Shown piece by piece: positions 9,421 to 18,535 of a DNA stretch of 64,000 nucleotides. The translations under genes were made by a program, and so were the position numbers. The DNA is taken from positions 3,820,001-3,884,000 of the forward strand of contig NZ_CP019947.1 of assembly GCF_002025205.1 (NCBI RefSeq). The letters run 5' to 3'. The notes beneath the pieces are model-generated. The model did not search any database, was not told where the DNA came from, and saw only the letters and a list, made by a program, of their open reading frames with translations. The DNA comes from Pseudomonas sp. CC6-YY-74. Its GTDB lineage: Bacteria; Pseudomonadota; Gammaproteobacteria; Pseudomonadales; Pseudomonadaceae. The stretch's first letter is position 1. Each line of letters begins with the position of its first letter.

Positions 9421-9546
9421 GCATCCTTGGTCTTGATCCCGGTGATGACGATCAGAACCACTGAATGGGGCGGGGCCGTGTAGGTCGGGCCACGCAGGTG
9501 GCAACCCATCGAAGCATGGCTACCACTCACATCCTTTACCACCCTT

Positions 9547-9915
9547 CTATTTCACCACGCGCCAGCAAATCGGGTAGCGATAGGCTTCCCCGGCATTGGC
9601 CTTGATTCCGGCAATAATCGTCAGCACCAGCGCGCTGATGCTGACCAGCAGCATCAGCGGGAACCCGATCACCACCCAGGCCAATATGCCGCAAACGATC
9701 ATGGCCAGGCTGAAGGTGATCTGAAAGTTCAGCGCCTCCTTGCCCTGCTCGTTGACGAAGGGATCGAGGTCTTTCTTCAGCTGCCAGACGATCAAGGGCC
9801 CGACTACATTGCCAATCATCGGCACCAAAAACCAGAAGAACGCCGCATAGTGGCAGAACATCGCCCACTGCCGAGCCTCTGGAGTAGGGGCCGGCACAAG
9901 ATCCTGCGATTCCAT
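9547..9915 (-). CDS. DUF4870 membrane protein
   Basis: A 122-residue inner-membrane protein. The segment PEARQWAMFCHYAAFFWFLVP, the NEQGKEALNFQIT motif and three to four hydrophobic helices are characteristic of the DUF4870 (Tic20-like) family of unknown function. The ATG at 9915 is chosen because AAGGAGG lies 6 bp upstream; the in-frame GTG at 9921 would abut that ribosome site. It lies 31 bp after the rph stop on the same strand, so the two may be cotranscribed. Confidence 0.88.
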   Translation of the reverse strand: MESQDLVPAPTPEARQWAMFCHYAAFFWFLVPMIGNVVGPLIVWQLKKDLDPFVNEQGKEALNFQITFSLAMIVCGILAWVVIGFPLMLLVSISALVLTIIAGIKANAGEAYRYPICWRVVK

Positions 9916-9946
9916 GGTCACCCTCCTTAGCTGAACGTCAAACGTG

Positions 9947-10669
9947 TCAGTCGGCCAATGCCGCTTGCTGCAACTCGAACAGTTCGGTCACGCCTTTATG
10001 CGCCAGCGCCAACATGGCGTTCAGCTCTGCCGGCTGGAACGGCGCGCCTTCGGCGGTGCCCTGCACCTCGATAAAGCCACCGCTGTTGGTCATCACCACG
10101 TTCAGGTCGGTTTCCGCGGCGGAGTCTTCCAGATAGTCCAGATCGAGCACCGGCTCGCCCTGGTACATGCCAACCGACACCGCAGCGATCATCTGCTTGA
10201 GCGGATCGCCGCCTTTCAGGCCGCCACGCTTCTTGATCACTTTCAACGCATCGATCAGTGCCACCATGGCGCCGGTGATCGAGGCAGTCCGTGTACCGCC
10301 ATCGGCCTGGATCACGTCGCAATCGACGTACAGGGTAATTTCGCCCAGTTTGCTCATATCCAGCGCGGCGCGCAGCGAGCGCCCGATCAACCGCTGGATT
10401 TCCAGGGTGCGCCCGCCCTGCTTGCCACGACTGGCCTCGCGCTGGTTACGCTCACCAGTGGCACGCGGCAGCATGCCGTACTCGGCGGTCAACCAGCCCT
10501 GACCCTGGCCCTTGAGGAAGCGCGGTACGCCCGACTCGACGCTGACCGTGCAAATCACCTTGGTGTCGCCAAACTCCACCAGCACCGAGCCCTCGGCATG
10601 CTTGGTGTAGTTGCGAGTGATACGGATCGAGCGCAACTGATCGGCGCTGCGGCCACTGGGACGTTTCAT
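9947..10669 (-). CDS. rph: Ribonuclease PH
   Basis: A 240-residue phosphorolytic 3'-5' exoribonuclease that trims tRNA 3' ends. The start MKRPSGRSADQLRSI at 10669 matches the family; the open frame to 10735 adds an unlikely N-terminus. Visible features include GWLTAEYGMLPRAT, the RNA-binding segment RLIGRSLRAALD, and DVIQADGGTRTASITGA with conserved active-site residues. It is divergent from yicC, a conserved Pseudomonas arrangement. Confidence 0.97.
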   Translation of the reverse strand: MKRPSGRSADQLRSIRITRNYTKHAEGSVLVEFGDTKVICTVSVESGVPRFLKGQGQGWLTAEYGMLPRATGERNQREASRGKQGGRTLEIQRLIGRSLRAALDMSKLGEITLYVDCDVIQADGGTRTASITGAMVALIDALKVIKKRGGLKGGDPLKQMIAAVSVGMYQGEPVLDLDYLEDSAAETDLNVVMTNSGGFIEVQGTAEGAPFQPAELNAMLALAHKGVTELFELQQAALAD

Positions 10670-10925
10670 CAAGGAATACCTGCTCTGAATAGAAATCTGC
10701 GAACCATTATAGGGCGCGTGCACCAGCAACGACATGCCGAATTGGGAGCGGCCGACGCACTGCGCTACAATCTCGCGCCTTTAACCATGAAAGTCGCCCA
10801 GTGGCACCCTCCTTGTGCCGCGCGCAGCGCCGGACCAGGGCGGCGAGCGTGCCCTGCCAGCTTTCATGACTCCACGGGCCCTGCATGGCAGGCCCGTCAG
10901 TACCGACTTTCCGCGAGGTTCGCCC

Positions 10926-11789
10926 ATGATCCACAGCATGACTGCCTTCGCCCGCGCCGAGCAGGCCGGGACCAATGGCACCCTGACCTGGGAGCTGCGC
11001 TCGGTCAACCACCGCTACTTGGAGCCGCACCTGCGCCTGCCGGACGCCTTCCGCGACCTCGAAAGCGCAGTGCGCGAAGCGCTGCGCAACGGCCTGTCGC
11101 GCGGCAAAGTCGAATGCACCCTGCGCATCGCCGAAGACAGCGCCGGCAAGCCACTGCAAGTGGACCGCGAGCGCGCCGCCCAACTGGTCGCCGCCGCAGA
11201 AAGCGTCGCCAGCCTGATCAAGCATCCGGCGCCACTCAACCCACTGGAAATCTTGAGCTGGCCCGGGGTGTTGGTCGCCGATGCCGCCGACCCGCAAGCA
11301 CTCAACAAAGCCGCCCTGAGCCTGTTCAAGCAAGCATTGGACGAGCTAAAGCAAAGCCGCTCGCGCGAAGGCAGTGACCTGGCCAAGCTGCTTAACGAAC
11401 GCCTGGACAGCATTGACGGCGAAGTTGCCGCCCTGCGCGAACTGGTGCCGCAGATGCTTGCCATACAACGCCAGAAAATCCTCGACCGCAGCGCCGAGCT
11501 ACAGGCCGAACTCGACCCGCAGCGCCTGGAGCAGGAACTGGTGATCCTCGCGCAGAAAAGTGATGTCGCCGAAGAGCTGGACCGCCTGAGCACCCACGTC
11601 AGCGAAGTGCGCCGCGTACTCAAGACCGGCGGCGCAGCCGGCCGACGCCTGGACTTCCTGATGCAGGAACTCAATCGTGAAGCCAACACCCTCGGCTCCA
11701 AGGCCTTCGACACCCGCAGCACCCAGGCGGCGGTCAACCTCAAGGTGCTAATCGAGCAGATGCGCGAACAAGTACAGAACATCGAGTAA
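10926..11789 (+). CDS. yicC: YicC family endoribonuclease-like protein
   Basis: A 287-residue protein with the YicC N-terminal domain (MIHSMTAFARAEQ, LRSVNHRYLEPHLRLP) and the C-terminal DUF1732 domain (KTGGAAGRRLDFLMQELNREANTLGSK, then a helical tail). YicC homologs have been reported as endoribonucleases; the activity here is inferred only from family. The start at 10926 is the first ATG giving the canonical MIxSMTxF opening; the open frame from 10815 is too long. It lies upstream of gmk, as in many gammaproteobacteria. Confidence 0.93.
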   Translation: MIHSMTAFARAEQAGTNGTLTWELRSVNHRYLEPHLRLPDAFRDLESAVREALRNGLSRGKVECTLRIAEDSAGKPLQVDRERAAQLVAAAESVASLIKHPAPLNPLEILSWPGVLVADAADPQALNKAALSLFKQALDELKQSRSREGSDLAKLLNERLDSIDGEVAALRELVPQMLAIQRQKILDRSAELQAELDPQRLEQELVILAQKSDVAEELDRLSTHVSEVRRVLKTGGAAGRRLDFLMQELNREANTLGSKAFDTRSTQAAVNLKVLIEQMREQVQNIE

Positions 11790-11798
11790 AACTACTGC

Positions 11799-11886
11799 GC
11801 TAGGCTATGCCGCGTTGAAATCAGGCTCGAAATGCTCATTTACAGTCGTAAACTCCGCTTCCTCGCCTGATTTCGCCTTGCCTAGC
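11799..11886. repeat. 88-bp imperfect palindrome between yicC and gmk
   Basis: The outer arms GCTAGGC (11799-11805) and GCCTAGC (11880-11886) are perfect. Inner arms GAAATCAGGC and GCCTGATTTC also pair, around a centre containing TTTACAGTCGTAAA. It fills most of the 155-bp gap before gmk. The 88-bp palindrome at 45368-45455 has the same size and layout, suggesting a dispersed non-coding element. Confidence 0.6.
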
Positions 11887-11944
11887 CGTCGCTCGCTACG
11901 TTTTAAAGACCTGATTAAAGAACAGCCAGCCCCAGGAAGCTCTT

Positions 11945-12565
11945 ATGGCCATCACCACCGGCACCCTCTACATCATTTCCGCCCCCTCCGGCGCCGGCAA
12001 GACCAGCTTGGTCAAGGCGCTGATCGACAGCGAACCACAGATCCGTGTATCGGTCTCGCACACCACGCGCGCCATGCGCCCAGGCGAGGCGGAGGGGGTG
12101 AATTACCACTTCACCAGCCGCGACCAGTTTCAGGCAATGATCGACAACAGTGAACTGCTCGAGCACGCCGAAGTATTCGGCAACCTCTACGGCACGTCAC
12201 AAGCCTGGGTCGAGCAGACGCTCATCGACGGCTACGATCTGATTCTGGAAATCGACTGGCAGGGCGCCCAGCAAGTGCGCCACCTGATGCCCCAATCCAA
12301 GTCCATCTTTATCCTGCCGCCAACCCAGGAGGCGCTGCGCCACCGCCTGACCAATCGCGGCCAGGACAGCGGCGAGATCATCGAGCAGCGCATGCGCGAA
12401 GCCGTCAGCGAAATAAGTCATTACGTCGAGTACGACTACCTGCTGATCAACGACGATTTCGCCCACGCCCTCAGCGACCTGAAGGCCATCTTCCGCGCCA
12501 ACCAGCTGCTGCAAAGCCCGCAGCAGCAACGTCATCGCGGCCTGCTCAGCGAGCTCCTGGCTTAG
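11945..12565 (+). CDS. gmk: Guanylate kinase
   Basis: A 206-residue enzyme converting GMP and ATP to GDP and ADP. The P-loop SAPSGAGKTSLVKAL is at about 10-24, followed by the GMP-binding segment VSVSHTTRAMRPGEAEGVNY and the LEIDWQGAQQVR motif. It is followed by rpoZ and spoT, the usual gmk-rpoZ-spoT order that places GTP/GDP supply beside ppGpp metabolism. Confidence 0.98.
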   Translation: MAITTGTLYIISAPSGAGKTSLVKALIDSEPQIRVSVSHTTRAMRPGEAEGVNYHFTSRDQFQAMIDNSELLEHAEVFGNLYGTSQAWVEQTLIDGYDLILEIDWQGAQQVRHLMPQSKSIFILPPTQEALRHRLTNRGQDSGEIIEQRMREAVSEISHYVEYDYLLINDDFAHALSDLKAIFRANQLLQSPQQQRHRGLLSELLA

Positions 12566-12758
12566 CGGCTGTGGCACCCTGTAGGCTTCGAGCCACACAC
12601 GGAGCGGCCTCGAGCAGAGCCTCCGCACATACTGCTTATGACTTAAGCTTATAGTTGGTGAAAACAAAGCTTCCATTAATACTGGTTGTTTTTTAAACTA
12701 CTCAGTCCGCTCGCCCATCTGGGCTCAGCCTTATTTTGCATATGCTACGAGGAAGACC

Positions 12759-13022
12759 ATGGCTCGCGTTACTGTCGAAGATTGCCTGGATCACGTTGAG
12801 AACCGTTTTGAACTGGTCATGCTCGCCACCAAGCGTTCGCGCCAACTCGCCACCGGCGGCAAAGAACCGAAACTCGCGTGGGAAAATGACAAGCCGACCG
12901 TGGTCGCTCTGCGTGAAATCGCCGCCGGCCTGATGAGCTACGACGTCATCGCCCAAGACGAAATCATCGAAGAAGAGCCGCTGTTCGCTGCCTTCGAGGA
13001 TGAGGCTAACGAGCCTCTGTAA
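12759..13022 (+). CDS. rpoZ: RNA polymerase omega subunit
   Basis: An 87-residue protein starting MARVTVEDCLDHVENRFELV, the classic RpoZ N-terminus. It continues with TKRSRQLATGG and KPTVVALREIAAGL, the segments that contact the beta' subunit. Omega assists RNA polymerase assembly and forms part of a ppGpp-binding site in proteobacteria. A GAGGAAGACC ribosome site precedes the ATG. The 193-bp upstream gap is AT-rich by local standards (for example TTGTTTTTTAAACTACT), so an own promoter is likely. spoT follows after 60 bp. Confidence 0.98.
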   Translation: MARVTVEDCLDHVENRFELVMLATKRSRQLATGGKEPKLAWENDKPTVVALREIAAGLMSYDVIAQDEIIEEEPLFAAFEDEANEPL

Positions 13023-13082
13023 GCCTATGCCTGGACGAAGTCGTGAGGCGCGGAGTCATAAGAATCGGCAAGGAGATCATCC

Positions 13083-15191
13083 ATGCCGAGCATAGACGCC
13101 TTCGCCGATCGACTTTCGAGCTACCTGGATAACGACCAGGTCAATCTGGTTCGGCGCGCCTATTTCTACGCCGAACAAGCCCACGACGGCCAACGCCGTC
13201 GCAGCGGTGAAGCCTACGTCACCCATCCGCTGGCGGTGGCGAATATCCTTGCCGACATGCACATGGACCATCAGAGCCTGATGGCGGCGATGCTGCATGA
13301 CGTGATCGAAGACACCGGAATCGCCAAGGAAGCGCTGAACACCCAGTTCGGCGAGACCGTGGCCGAACTGGTCGACGGGGTCAGCAAACTGACCCAGATG
13401 AACTTCGAGACCAAGGCCGAGGCGCAGGCCGAGAACTTCCAGAAGATGGCCATGGCCATGGCCCGCGATATTCGCGTGATCCTGGTCAAGCTGGCCGACC
13501 GCCTGCACAACATGCGCACCCTGGAAGTGCTGTCCGGCGAGAAGCGCCGACGCATCGCCAAGGAAACCCTGGAAATCTACGCTCCGATTGCCAACCGACT
13601 GGGCATGCACAGCATGCGCATAGAGTTTGAAGACCTGGGTTTCAAAGCCATGCACCCGATGCGCTCCGAGCGTATCCGCGCTGCAGTGCGCCGCGCCCGT
13701 GGCAATCGCAAGGAAATCGTCAACAAGATCGAAGAGTCGCTGACCCACTGCCTGACCCGCGAAGGTCTGGAAGGCGAAGTGCTCGGTCGCGAAAAGCACA
13801 TCTACGGCATCTACCAGAAGATGCGCGGCAAGCGTAAGGCGTTCAACGAGATCATGGACGTCTATGCCTTCCGCATCGTGGTCGACAAGGTCGACACCTG
13901 CTACCGGGTGCTCGGCGCCGTGCACAATCTGTACAAACCACTGCCCGGGCGTTTCAAGGACTACATCGCCATACCCAAGGCCAACGGCTACCAGTCGCTG
14001 CACACCACGCTGTTCGGCATGCACGGCGTGCCCATCGAAATCCAGATCCGCACCCGCGAGATGGAAGAGATGGCCAACAACGGCATCGCCGCGCACTGGC
14101 TGTACAAGTCCAACGAAGTAGACCAGCCCAAGGGCACCCACGCGCGAGCCCGCCAGTGGGTCAAGGGCGTGCTGGAAATGCAGCAGCGCGCCGGCAACTC
14201 GCTGGAATTCATCGAGAGCGTGAAGATCGACCTGTTCCCGGACGAGGTCTACGTGTTCACCCCCAAGGGCCGGATCATGGAGCTGCCCAAGGGCTCGACC
14301 GCGGTCGACTTTGCCTATGCGGTACACACCGACGTCGGCAATACCTGCATCGCCTGCCGCATCAATCGTCGCCTGGCCCCCCTGTCCCAGGCCCTGGAAA
14401 GCGGCTCGACCGTGGAAATCGTCAGCGCCCCGGGGGCACGACCGAACCCGGCCTGGCTCAATTTCGTGGTTACCGGCAAGGCGCGCACGCATATTCGCCA
14501 CGCCCTCAAGCTGCAGCGCCGCTCCGAGTCGATCAGCCTCGGCGAACGTCTACTCAACAAGGTCTTGGCCGGCTTCCACAGCCATATGGACAAGCTGGCC
14601 CCCGAGCGCGTGCAAGCGGTGCTGGGCGAATACCACCAGGAGGTGATCGAGGACCTGCTGGAAGACATCGGCCTGGGCAACCGCATGGCCTATGTGGTGG
14701 CGCGCCGTCTGCTGGCCAGTGACAGCGAGCAACTGTCGAGCACCGAAGGCCCGCTGGCGATTCGCGGCACCGAAGGCCTGGTACTGAGCTATGCAAAATG
14801 CTGCACACCGATTCCCGGCGACCCGATCGTCGGCCACCTTTCCGCCGGCAAGGGCATGGTGGTGCACCTGGACAGTTGCAGGAACATCAGCGAGGTCCGC
14901 CACAACCCGGAGAAGTGCATCCAACTGTCCTGGGCCAAGGATGTGGTCGGCGAATTCAATGTCGAACTGCGTATCGAACTGGAACACCAGCGCGGCCTGA
15001 TTGCCCTGCTGGCCGGCAGCGTCAACGCCGCCGATGGCAATATCGAGAAGATCAGCATGGACGAGCGCGACGGCCGCATCAGCGTCGTGCAACTGGTGGT
15101 CAGCGTGCACGACCGCGTGCACCTGGCCCGGGTGATCCGCAAGCTGCGCGCGCTCAATGGCGTGATGCGCATCACCCGCGCGCGCGGCTGA
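13083..15191 (+). CDS. spoT: Bifunctional (p)ppGpp synthetase/hydrolase SpoT
   Basis: A 702-residue Rel/Spo protein. The HD hydrolase domain near the N-terminus has MLHDVIEDTG with the His-Asp pair at about 72-73. The synthetase domain follows (FKDYIAIPKANGYQSLHTT). The TGS domain lies near 390-450 (VYVFTPKGRIMELPKGSTAVDF), and a C-terminal ACT domain ends the protein (LLAGSVNAADGNIEKIS). Presence of an intact HD motif and position after rpoZ identify SpoT rather than RelA. It sets the alarmone level during fatty acid, carbon and other starvation. Confidence 0.98.
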   Translation: MPSIDAFADRLSSYLDNDQVNLVRRAYFYAEQAHDGQRRRSGEAYVTHPLAVANILADMHMDHQSLMAAMLHDVIEDTGIAKEALNTQFGETVAELVDGVSKLTQMNFETKAEAQAENFQKMAMAMARDIRVILVKLADRLHNMRTLEVLSGEKRRRIAKETLEIYAPIANRLGMHSMRIEFEDLGFKAMHPMRSERIRAAVRRARGNRKEIVNKIEESLTHCLTREGLEGEVLGREKHIYGIYQKMRGKRKAFNEIMDVYAFRIVVDKVDTCYRVLGAVHNLYKPLPGRFKDYIAIPKANGYQSLHTTLFGMHGVPIEIQIRTREMEEMANNGIAAHWLYKSNEVDQPKGTHARARQWVKGVLEMQQRAGNSLEFIESVKIDLFPDEVYVFTPKGRIMELPKGSTAVDFAYAVHTDVGNTCIACRINRRLAPLSQALESGSTVEIVSAPGARPNPAWLNFVVTGKARTHIRHALKLQRRSESISLGERLLNKVLAGFHSHMDKLAPERVQAVLGEYHQEVIEDLLEDIGLGNRMAYVVARRLLASDSEQLSSTEGPLAIRGTEGLVLSYAKCCTPIPGDPIVGHLSAGKGMVVHLDSCRNISEVRHNPEKCIQLSWAKDVVGEFNVELRIELEHQRGLIALLAGSVNAADGNIEKISMDERDGRISVVQLVVSVHDRVHLARVIRKLRALNGVMRITRARG

Positions 15192-15255
15192 GCGCATGCC
15201 CACCAATCCACACATGTAGGCTGGGCCCCGATCCGGCGCATTCATTCACTTCCCT

Positions 15256-15287
15256 GGTGGGCTAACGCGGATCGCCGCCCGGCCCAC
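15256..15287. repeat. REP-like palindromic element
   Basis: GGTGGGC (15256-15262) and the terminal GGCCCACC form the arms around TAACGCGGATCGCCGCC, nearly the centre seen at 6604-6639. A further GTAGGCTGGGCC half-copy lies at 15216-15227. It occupies the spoT-ridA gap and ends 32 bp before the ridA start. Confidence 0.5.
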
Positions 15288-15318
15288 CCTACTAACCCCG
15301 ACCAATCAGGAGACCCTC

Positions 15319-15699
15319 ATGAGCAAGAGCGTTATTACCAGCGACAAAGCCCCGGCAGCCATCGGCACCTATTCCCAGGCGATCAAGGCCGGCAACACCG
15401 TCTACATGTCCGGGCAGATCCCGCTGGACCCGCAGACCATGGAACTGGTCGAAGGCTTCGAAGCACAGACCGTGCAGGTCTTCGAAAACCTCAAGTCCGT
15501 CATGGAAGCCGCTGGCGGCTCGTTCAAGGACGTGGTCAAGCTGAACATCTTCCTCACCGACCTATCGCACTTCGCTACCGTCAACGAAGTCATGGGCCGT
15601 TACTTTCAGCAGCCATACCCGGCCCGGGCCGCTATCGGCGTAGCCGCGCTACCGAAGGGCGCCCAAGTGGAAATGGACGCAATCCTGGTACTCGAGTAA
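15319..15699 (+). CDS. ridA: RidA family reactive intermediate deaminase
   Basis: A 126-residue YjgF/YER057c/UK114 protein. The sequence opens MSKSVITSDKAPAAIGTYSQAI and ends with the family signature ARAAIGVAALPKGAQVEMDAI, whose Arg is the substrate-binding residue of RidA. Family members hydrolyse 2-aminoacrylate and related imines made by PLP enzymes, protecting the cell from their damage. It is a homotrimeric cytoplasmic protein. Location after spoT is conserved in Pseudomonas. Confidence 0.95.
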   Translation: MSKSVITSDKAPAAIGTYSQAIKAGNTVYMSGQIPLDPQTMELVEGFEAQTVQVFENLKSVMEAAGGSFKDVVKLNIFLTDLSHFATVNEVMGRYFQQPYPARAAIGVAALPKGAQVEMDAILVLE

Positions 15700-15706
15700 G
15701 TCCTCC

Positions 15707-15727
15707 GGCGGGGCACCGCGCCCCGCC
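15707..15727 (+). terminator. GC hairpin after ridA
   Basis: GGCGGGGC (15707-15714) pairs with GCCCCGCC (15720-15727). It lies 8 bp after the ridA stop and is followed by ACCCTTCTC, a poor T tract, so termination would be partial. Confidence 0.5.
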
Positions 15728-15752
15728 ACCCTTCTCGCCCAAGGAATGGCTC

Positions 15753-16493
15753 ATGCGCCCTCTTCTCGCGCTATTACTCGGCGCCTCGCTGCTCGGCGGC
15801 TGCGCTGGCAAGCCAGTCGACCCCAGCGGCACCTGGATCAACCAGGCGGCTATCGATGCCGCGACCGAACACGGCAAGCTGCGCGAAGCACTGCTCGCCT
15901 ATGGCCCCAACCTGGAATGGCGGATCCAGCCGCAGCGCCGGCTCGCCACCTACAGCAACGGCTTCGAACAGGGCGAAGGCCAATTACGCGACGAAGACGA
16001 CAACCGCTGGCGGGTCGATTTCTACGCCGACTATCACGAATCGCTCAGCCTCAGCGGCGGCGAACTGCTGCAGGCCACCAGCGACACCTGGCCGGAGCAA
16101 CGTTTTACCCGTCCGGCAACCCCCGTTGCCGTGGATGTGCCGCTGGGCAGAAGCTTCGAACACGCCCTCTACAGTGCCTACCTGGGCGGAAACTGGACAA
16201 TCAGGCAAGGCCTGGGCAACGGTGGCCTGGTGCTGTTCCAGCCTGACGGCCGCGTCGAAGGCCTGCCCGGTGTCGAGCGCTATGCCCTGTGCCTGGCCGG
16301 CGACTGCGCCGCGATGAGCGGCGAATTCGACAGCATCTGGCTGCAACTCGGCGAACAGGGCCGGACCTGGCTGTTCGAGCGCGACGACCAGCACCTGAGC
16401 ATCTTCGAGGCACTCAACCGCGCGCAGAGCGATGAAATGCCCGATTACCATAAGGGCGAACTGCGCTGGCGGCTTGAGCACATGACCCGGTAG
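15753..16493 (+). CDS. Hypothetical outer-envelope lipoprotein
   Basis: A 246-residue protein with a lipoprotein signal peptide (MRPLLALLLGASLLGGCAGK). The lipobox LLGGC gives a Cys at position 17 for lipidation. Residue Lys+3 and absence of Asp at +2 favour outer-membrane sorting by general rules. The mature part is rich in Trp, Arg and Asp and contains no domain I recognise. An AAGGA site precedes the ATG. It lies 53 bp after ridA. Function unknown. Confidence 0.75.
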   Translation: MRPLLALLLGASLLGGCAGKPVDPSGTWINQAAIDAATEHGKLREALLAYGPNLEWRIQPQRRLATYSNGFEQGEGQLRDEDDNRWRVDFYADYHESLSLSGGELLQATSDTWPEQRFTRPATPVAVDVPLGRSFEHALYSAYLGGNWTIRQGLGNGGLVLFQPDGRVEGLPGVERYALCLAGDCAAMSGEFDSIWLQLGEQGRTWLFERDDQHLSIFEALNRAQSDEMPDYHKGELRWRLEHMTR

Positions 16494-16636
16494 CGTCCAT
16501 GCCCCCGTGCAAGGGCTGTGACAGCGTAAGGTGGATGACGCTTTACCCAGATGTCGTAACCCTGAGGCAACCTGGAAAATGCGCCGTCTGCGTCCTGCAG
16601 ACTGCATTTACATCTACCTGAAAAAATACGCCGGCC

Positions 16637-17494
16637 TCAATGCCTCGCCAGTACCGCCGCGTAGCCCTCGCGGTAGCTCGGGTACTCTGGCGCCCACCCC
16701 AGGGCTCGGACGCGCGCGTTGCTGCAGCGCTTGCTGCCGGCGCGGCGCACGCTGGATTGTTCGGACCAGTGACTGACGCCCAACTGGCCGCGCAGCCAGG
16801 CTACCACCTCGTGCAGCGGTGCCGGCTCATCGTCGACGCCGAGATAGCAGTCATCCAGCGCCACGCCACGAGCATCGGCTTGCAGCAGGAATGCCAACAA
16901 GCCGGCGGCATCATCAACCTGAATGCGGTTGCCATACAGCGGCGGCTCGCTCGTCACCTTGTAACCCTGGCGCACCTGGCTGAGCAGCCACTCCCGGCCC
17001 GGCCCGTAGATCCCGCTCAGGCGTACCACGCTGGCGGCAATGCCGCTGGCCAATGCCAACTGCTCCGCCTCACGCATCACCCGCCCGGCAAAGCCCGTAG
17101 CCTCGGCTGGCGAGCCCTCGTCGACCCACTCGCCACCCTGCTGGCCATAGACACTGCTGCTGGAGACGAACAGCAGGCGCTTGGGCCTTTGCCCATGCTG
17201 CGCCGACCAGCCGAGCACCCGGCGCAAGCCGTCAATATAGGCCGCTCGATAACCGGCCTCGTCACGCTCGGTCGCCGCCGCGCAGTACACCAGGTAATCC
17301 AGCCCACCCGCCGGCCAGGCCGGCGGACAGGCATCGACCTGCAGATCCCCGGCAACCGGCAGGATCTGCGCGGGCAACTGCTCGACTGCCCGCCGCAGGC
17401 CATGCACCCGCCAGCCCGCCGCGGCCAGACGTAGCCCCAGACGGGTACCGACATCGCCGCAACCGGCAATCAACAGACTCGCGCACGTCGACAT
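16637..17494 (-). CDS. NAD(P)-binding SDR/epimerase family protein (YeeZ-like)
   Basis: A 285-residue extended short-chain dehydrogenase/epimerase-like protein. The N-terminal nucleotide-binding motif LLIAGCGDVGTRLGLRLAAA fits GxGxxG. The mid-region has FVSSSSVYGQQGG, with the SDR Ser/Tyr region, and RLSGIYGPGREWLL. The start MSTCASLLIAGC at 17494 places the Rossmann motif at the very N-terminus; the longer open frame to 17581 is unlikely. Substrate unknown. It is divergent from oxyR across a 104-bp gap. Confidence 0.85.
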   Translation of the reverse strand: MSTCASLLIAGCGDVGTRLGLRLAAAGWRVHGLRRAVEQLPAQILPVAGDLQVDACPPAWPAGGLDYLVYCAAATERDEAGYRAAYIDGLRRVLGWSAQHGQRPKRLLFVSSSSVYGQQGGEWVDEGSPAEATGFAGRVMREAEQLALASGIAASVVRLSGIYGPGREWLLSQVRQGYKVTSEPPLYGNRIQVDDAAGLLAFLLQADARGVALDDCYLGVDDEPAPLHEVVAWLRGQLGVSHWSEQSSVRRAGSKRCSNARVRALGWAPEYPSYREGYAAVLARH

Positions 17495-17598
17495 GTAAGG
17501 CTCCATCAATGTTTCAAATTCACTGGCCAGCAGTTTAGCCCGGTTGGTTGATTGCAATGCAAAGGCTATGCTTGGCAGCAACTTAATGGATAAACCCT

Positions 17599-18525
17599 AT
17601 GACCCTCACCGAACTGCGCTACATCGTCACCCTGGCCCAGGAACAACACTTCGGTCGGGCCGCCGAGCGCTGCCATGTCAGCCAGCCAACCCTGTCGGTG
17701 GGGGTGAAGAAGCTCGAGGACGAACTCGGCGTGTTGATCTTCGAGCGCAGCAAGAGTGCGGTGCGCCTGACCCCGGTCGGCGAAGGCATCGTCACCCAGG
17801 CGCAGAAGGTACTCGAACAGGCCCAGGGCATTCGCGAACTGGCCCAGGCCGGCAAGAACCAGCTGACCGCGCCACTGAAGATCGGCGCCATCTATACCGT
17901 CGGCCCCTACCTGTTCCCCCATCTGATTCCGCAGCTGCACCGGGTCGCAGCGCAGATGCCGCTGTATATCGAAGAGAACTTCACCCACGTGCTACGCGAC
18001 AAGCTGCGCACCGGCGAGCTGGACGCGATCATCATCGCCCTGCCGTTCCAGGAAGCCGACGTACTGACTCTGCCGCTCTACGACGAGCCGTTCTATGCCC
18101 TGCTGCCAGCCGGCCACCCCTGGGCGGCGCTGAAGACCATCGACAGCAAACTGCTCAACGACAAGAGCCTGCTGCTGCTCGGTGAAGGCCACTGCTTCCG
18201 CGACCAGGTGCTGGAAGCCTGCCCGAGCTTGCGCAAGGGCGGCGAAGAACACGCCCAGCACACCACCGTGCAATCCAGTTCGCTGGAAACCATCCGCCAC
18301 ATGGTCGCCTCCGGCCTGGGCGTGTCGATCCTGCCGCTCTCGGCGGTGGACAGTCACCACTATGCACCCGGGATCATCGAAGTGCGCCCGCTCAGCGCCC
18401 CGGCGCCGTTCCGCACCGTGGCCATCGCCTGGCGCGCCAGCTTCCCGCGGCCGAAAGCCATCGAAATCCTGGCCGACTCGATCCGCCTGTGCTCGGTGGC
18501 CCGCCCGCAAGCACAAACCGCTTAA
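17599..18525 (+). CDS. oxyR: Hydrogen-peroxide-sensing LysR-type regulator OxyR
   Basis: A 308-residue LysR regulator. The N-terminal winged helix-turn-helix covers about 1-60 (FGRAAERCHVSQPTLSVGVK). The peroxide-sensing cysteines are in place at 199 and 208 (GEGHCFRDQVLEACPS). When oxidised to a disulfide, OxyR activates catalase, alkyl hydroperoxide reductase and similar genes. recG follows after 10 bp, a gene pair conserved in Pseudomonas, and they probably share a transcript. Confidence 0.97.
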   Translation: MTLTELRYIVTLAQEQHFGRAAERCHVSQPTLSVGVKKLEDELGVLIFERSKSAVRLTPVGEGIVTQAQKVLEQAQGIRELAQAGKNQLTAPLKIGAIYTVGPYLFPHLIPQLHRVAAQMPLYIEENFTHVLRDKLRTGELDAIIIALPFQEADVLTLPLYDEPFYALLPAGHPWAALKTIDSKLLNDKSLLLLGEGHCFRDQVLEACPSLRKGGEEHAQHTTVQSSSLETIRHMVASGLGVSILPLSAVDSHHYAPGIIEVRPLSAPAPFRTVAIAWRASFPRPKAIEILADSIRLCSVARPQAQTA

Positions 18526-18535
18526 GGCGCGCCCC

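Noticed and set aside
9944..11377. 477-codon plus-strand frame opposite rph and across the yicC start
   Set aside because: It overlaps two well-supported genes in other frames and its sequence is low-complexity.
13077..14501. 474-codon minus-strand frame opposite spoT
   Set aside because: SpoT on the plus strand has all domains; the antisense protein has no recognisable features.
16505..16530. CTGTCACAG-like sequence as a Pho box
   Set aside because: Only one 7-bp unit is present on the minus strand, with no second unit at 11 bp and no -10 at the right spacing.
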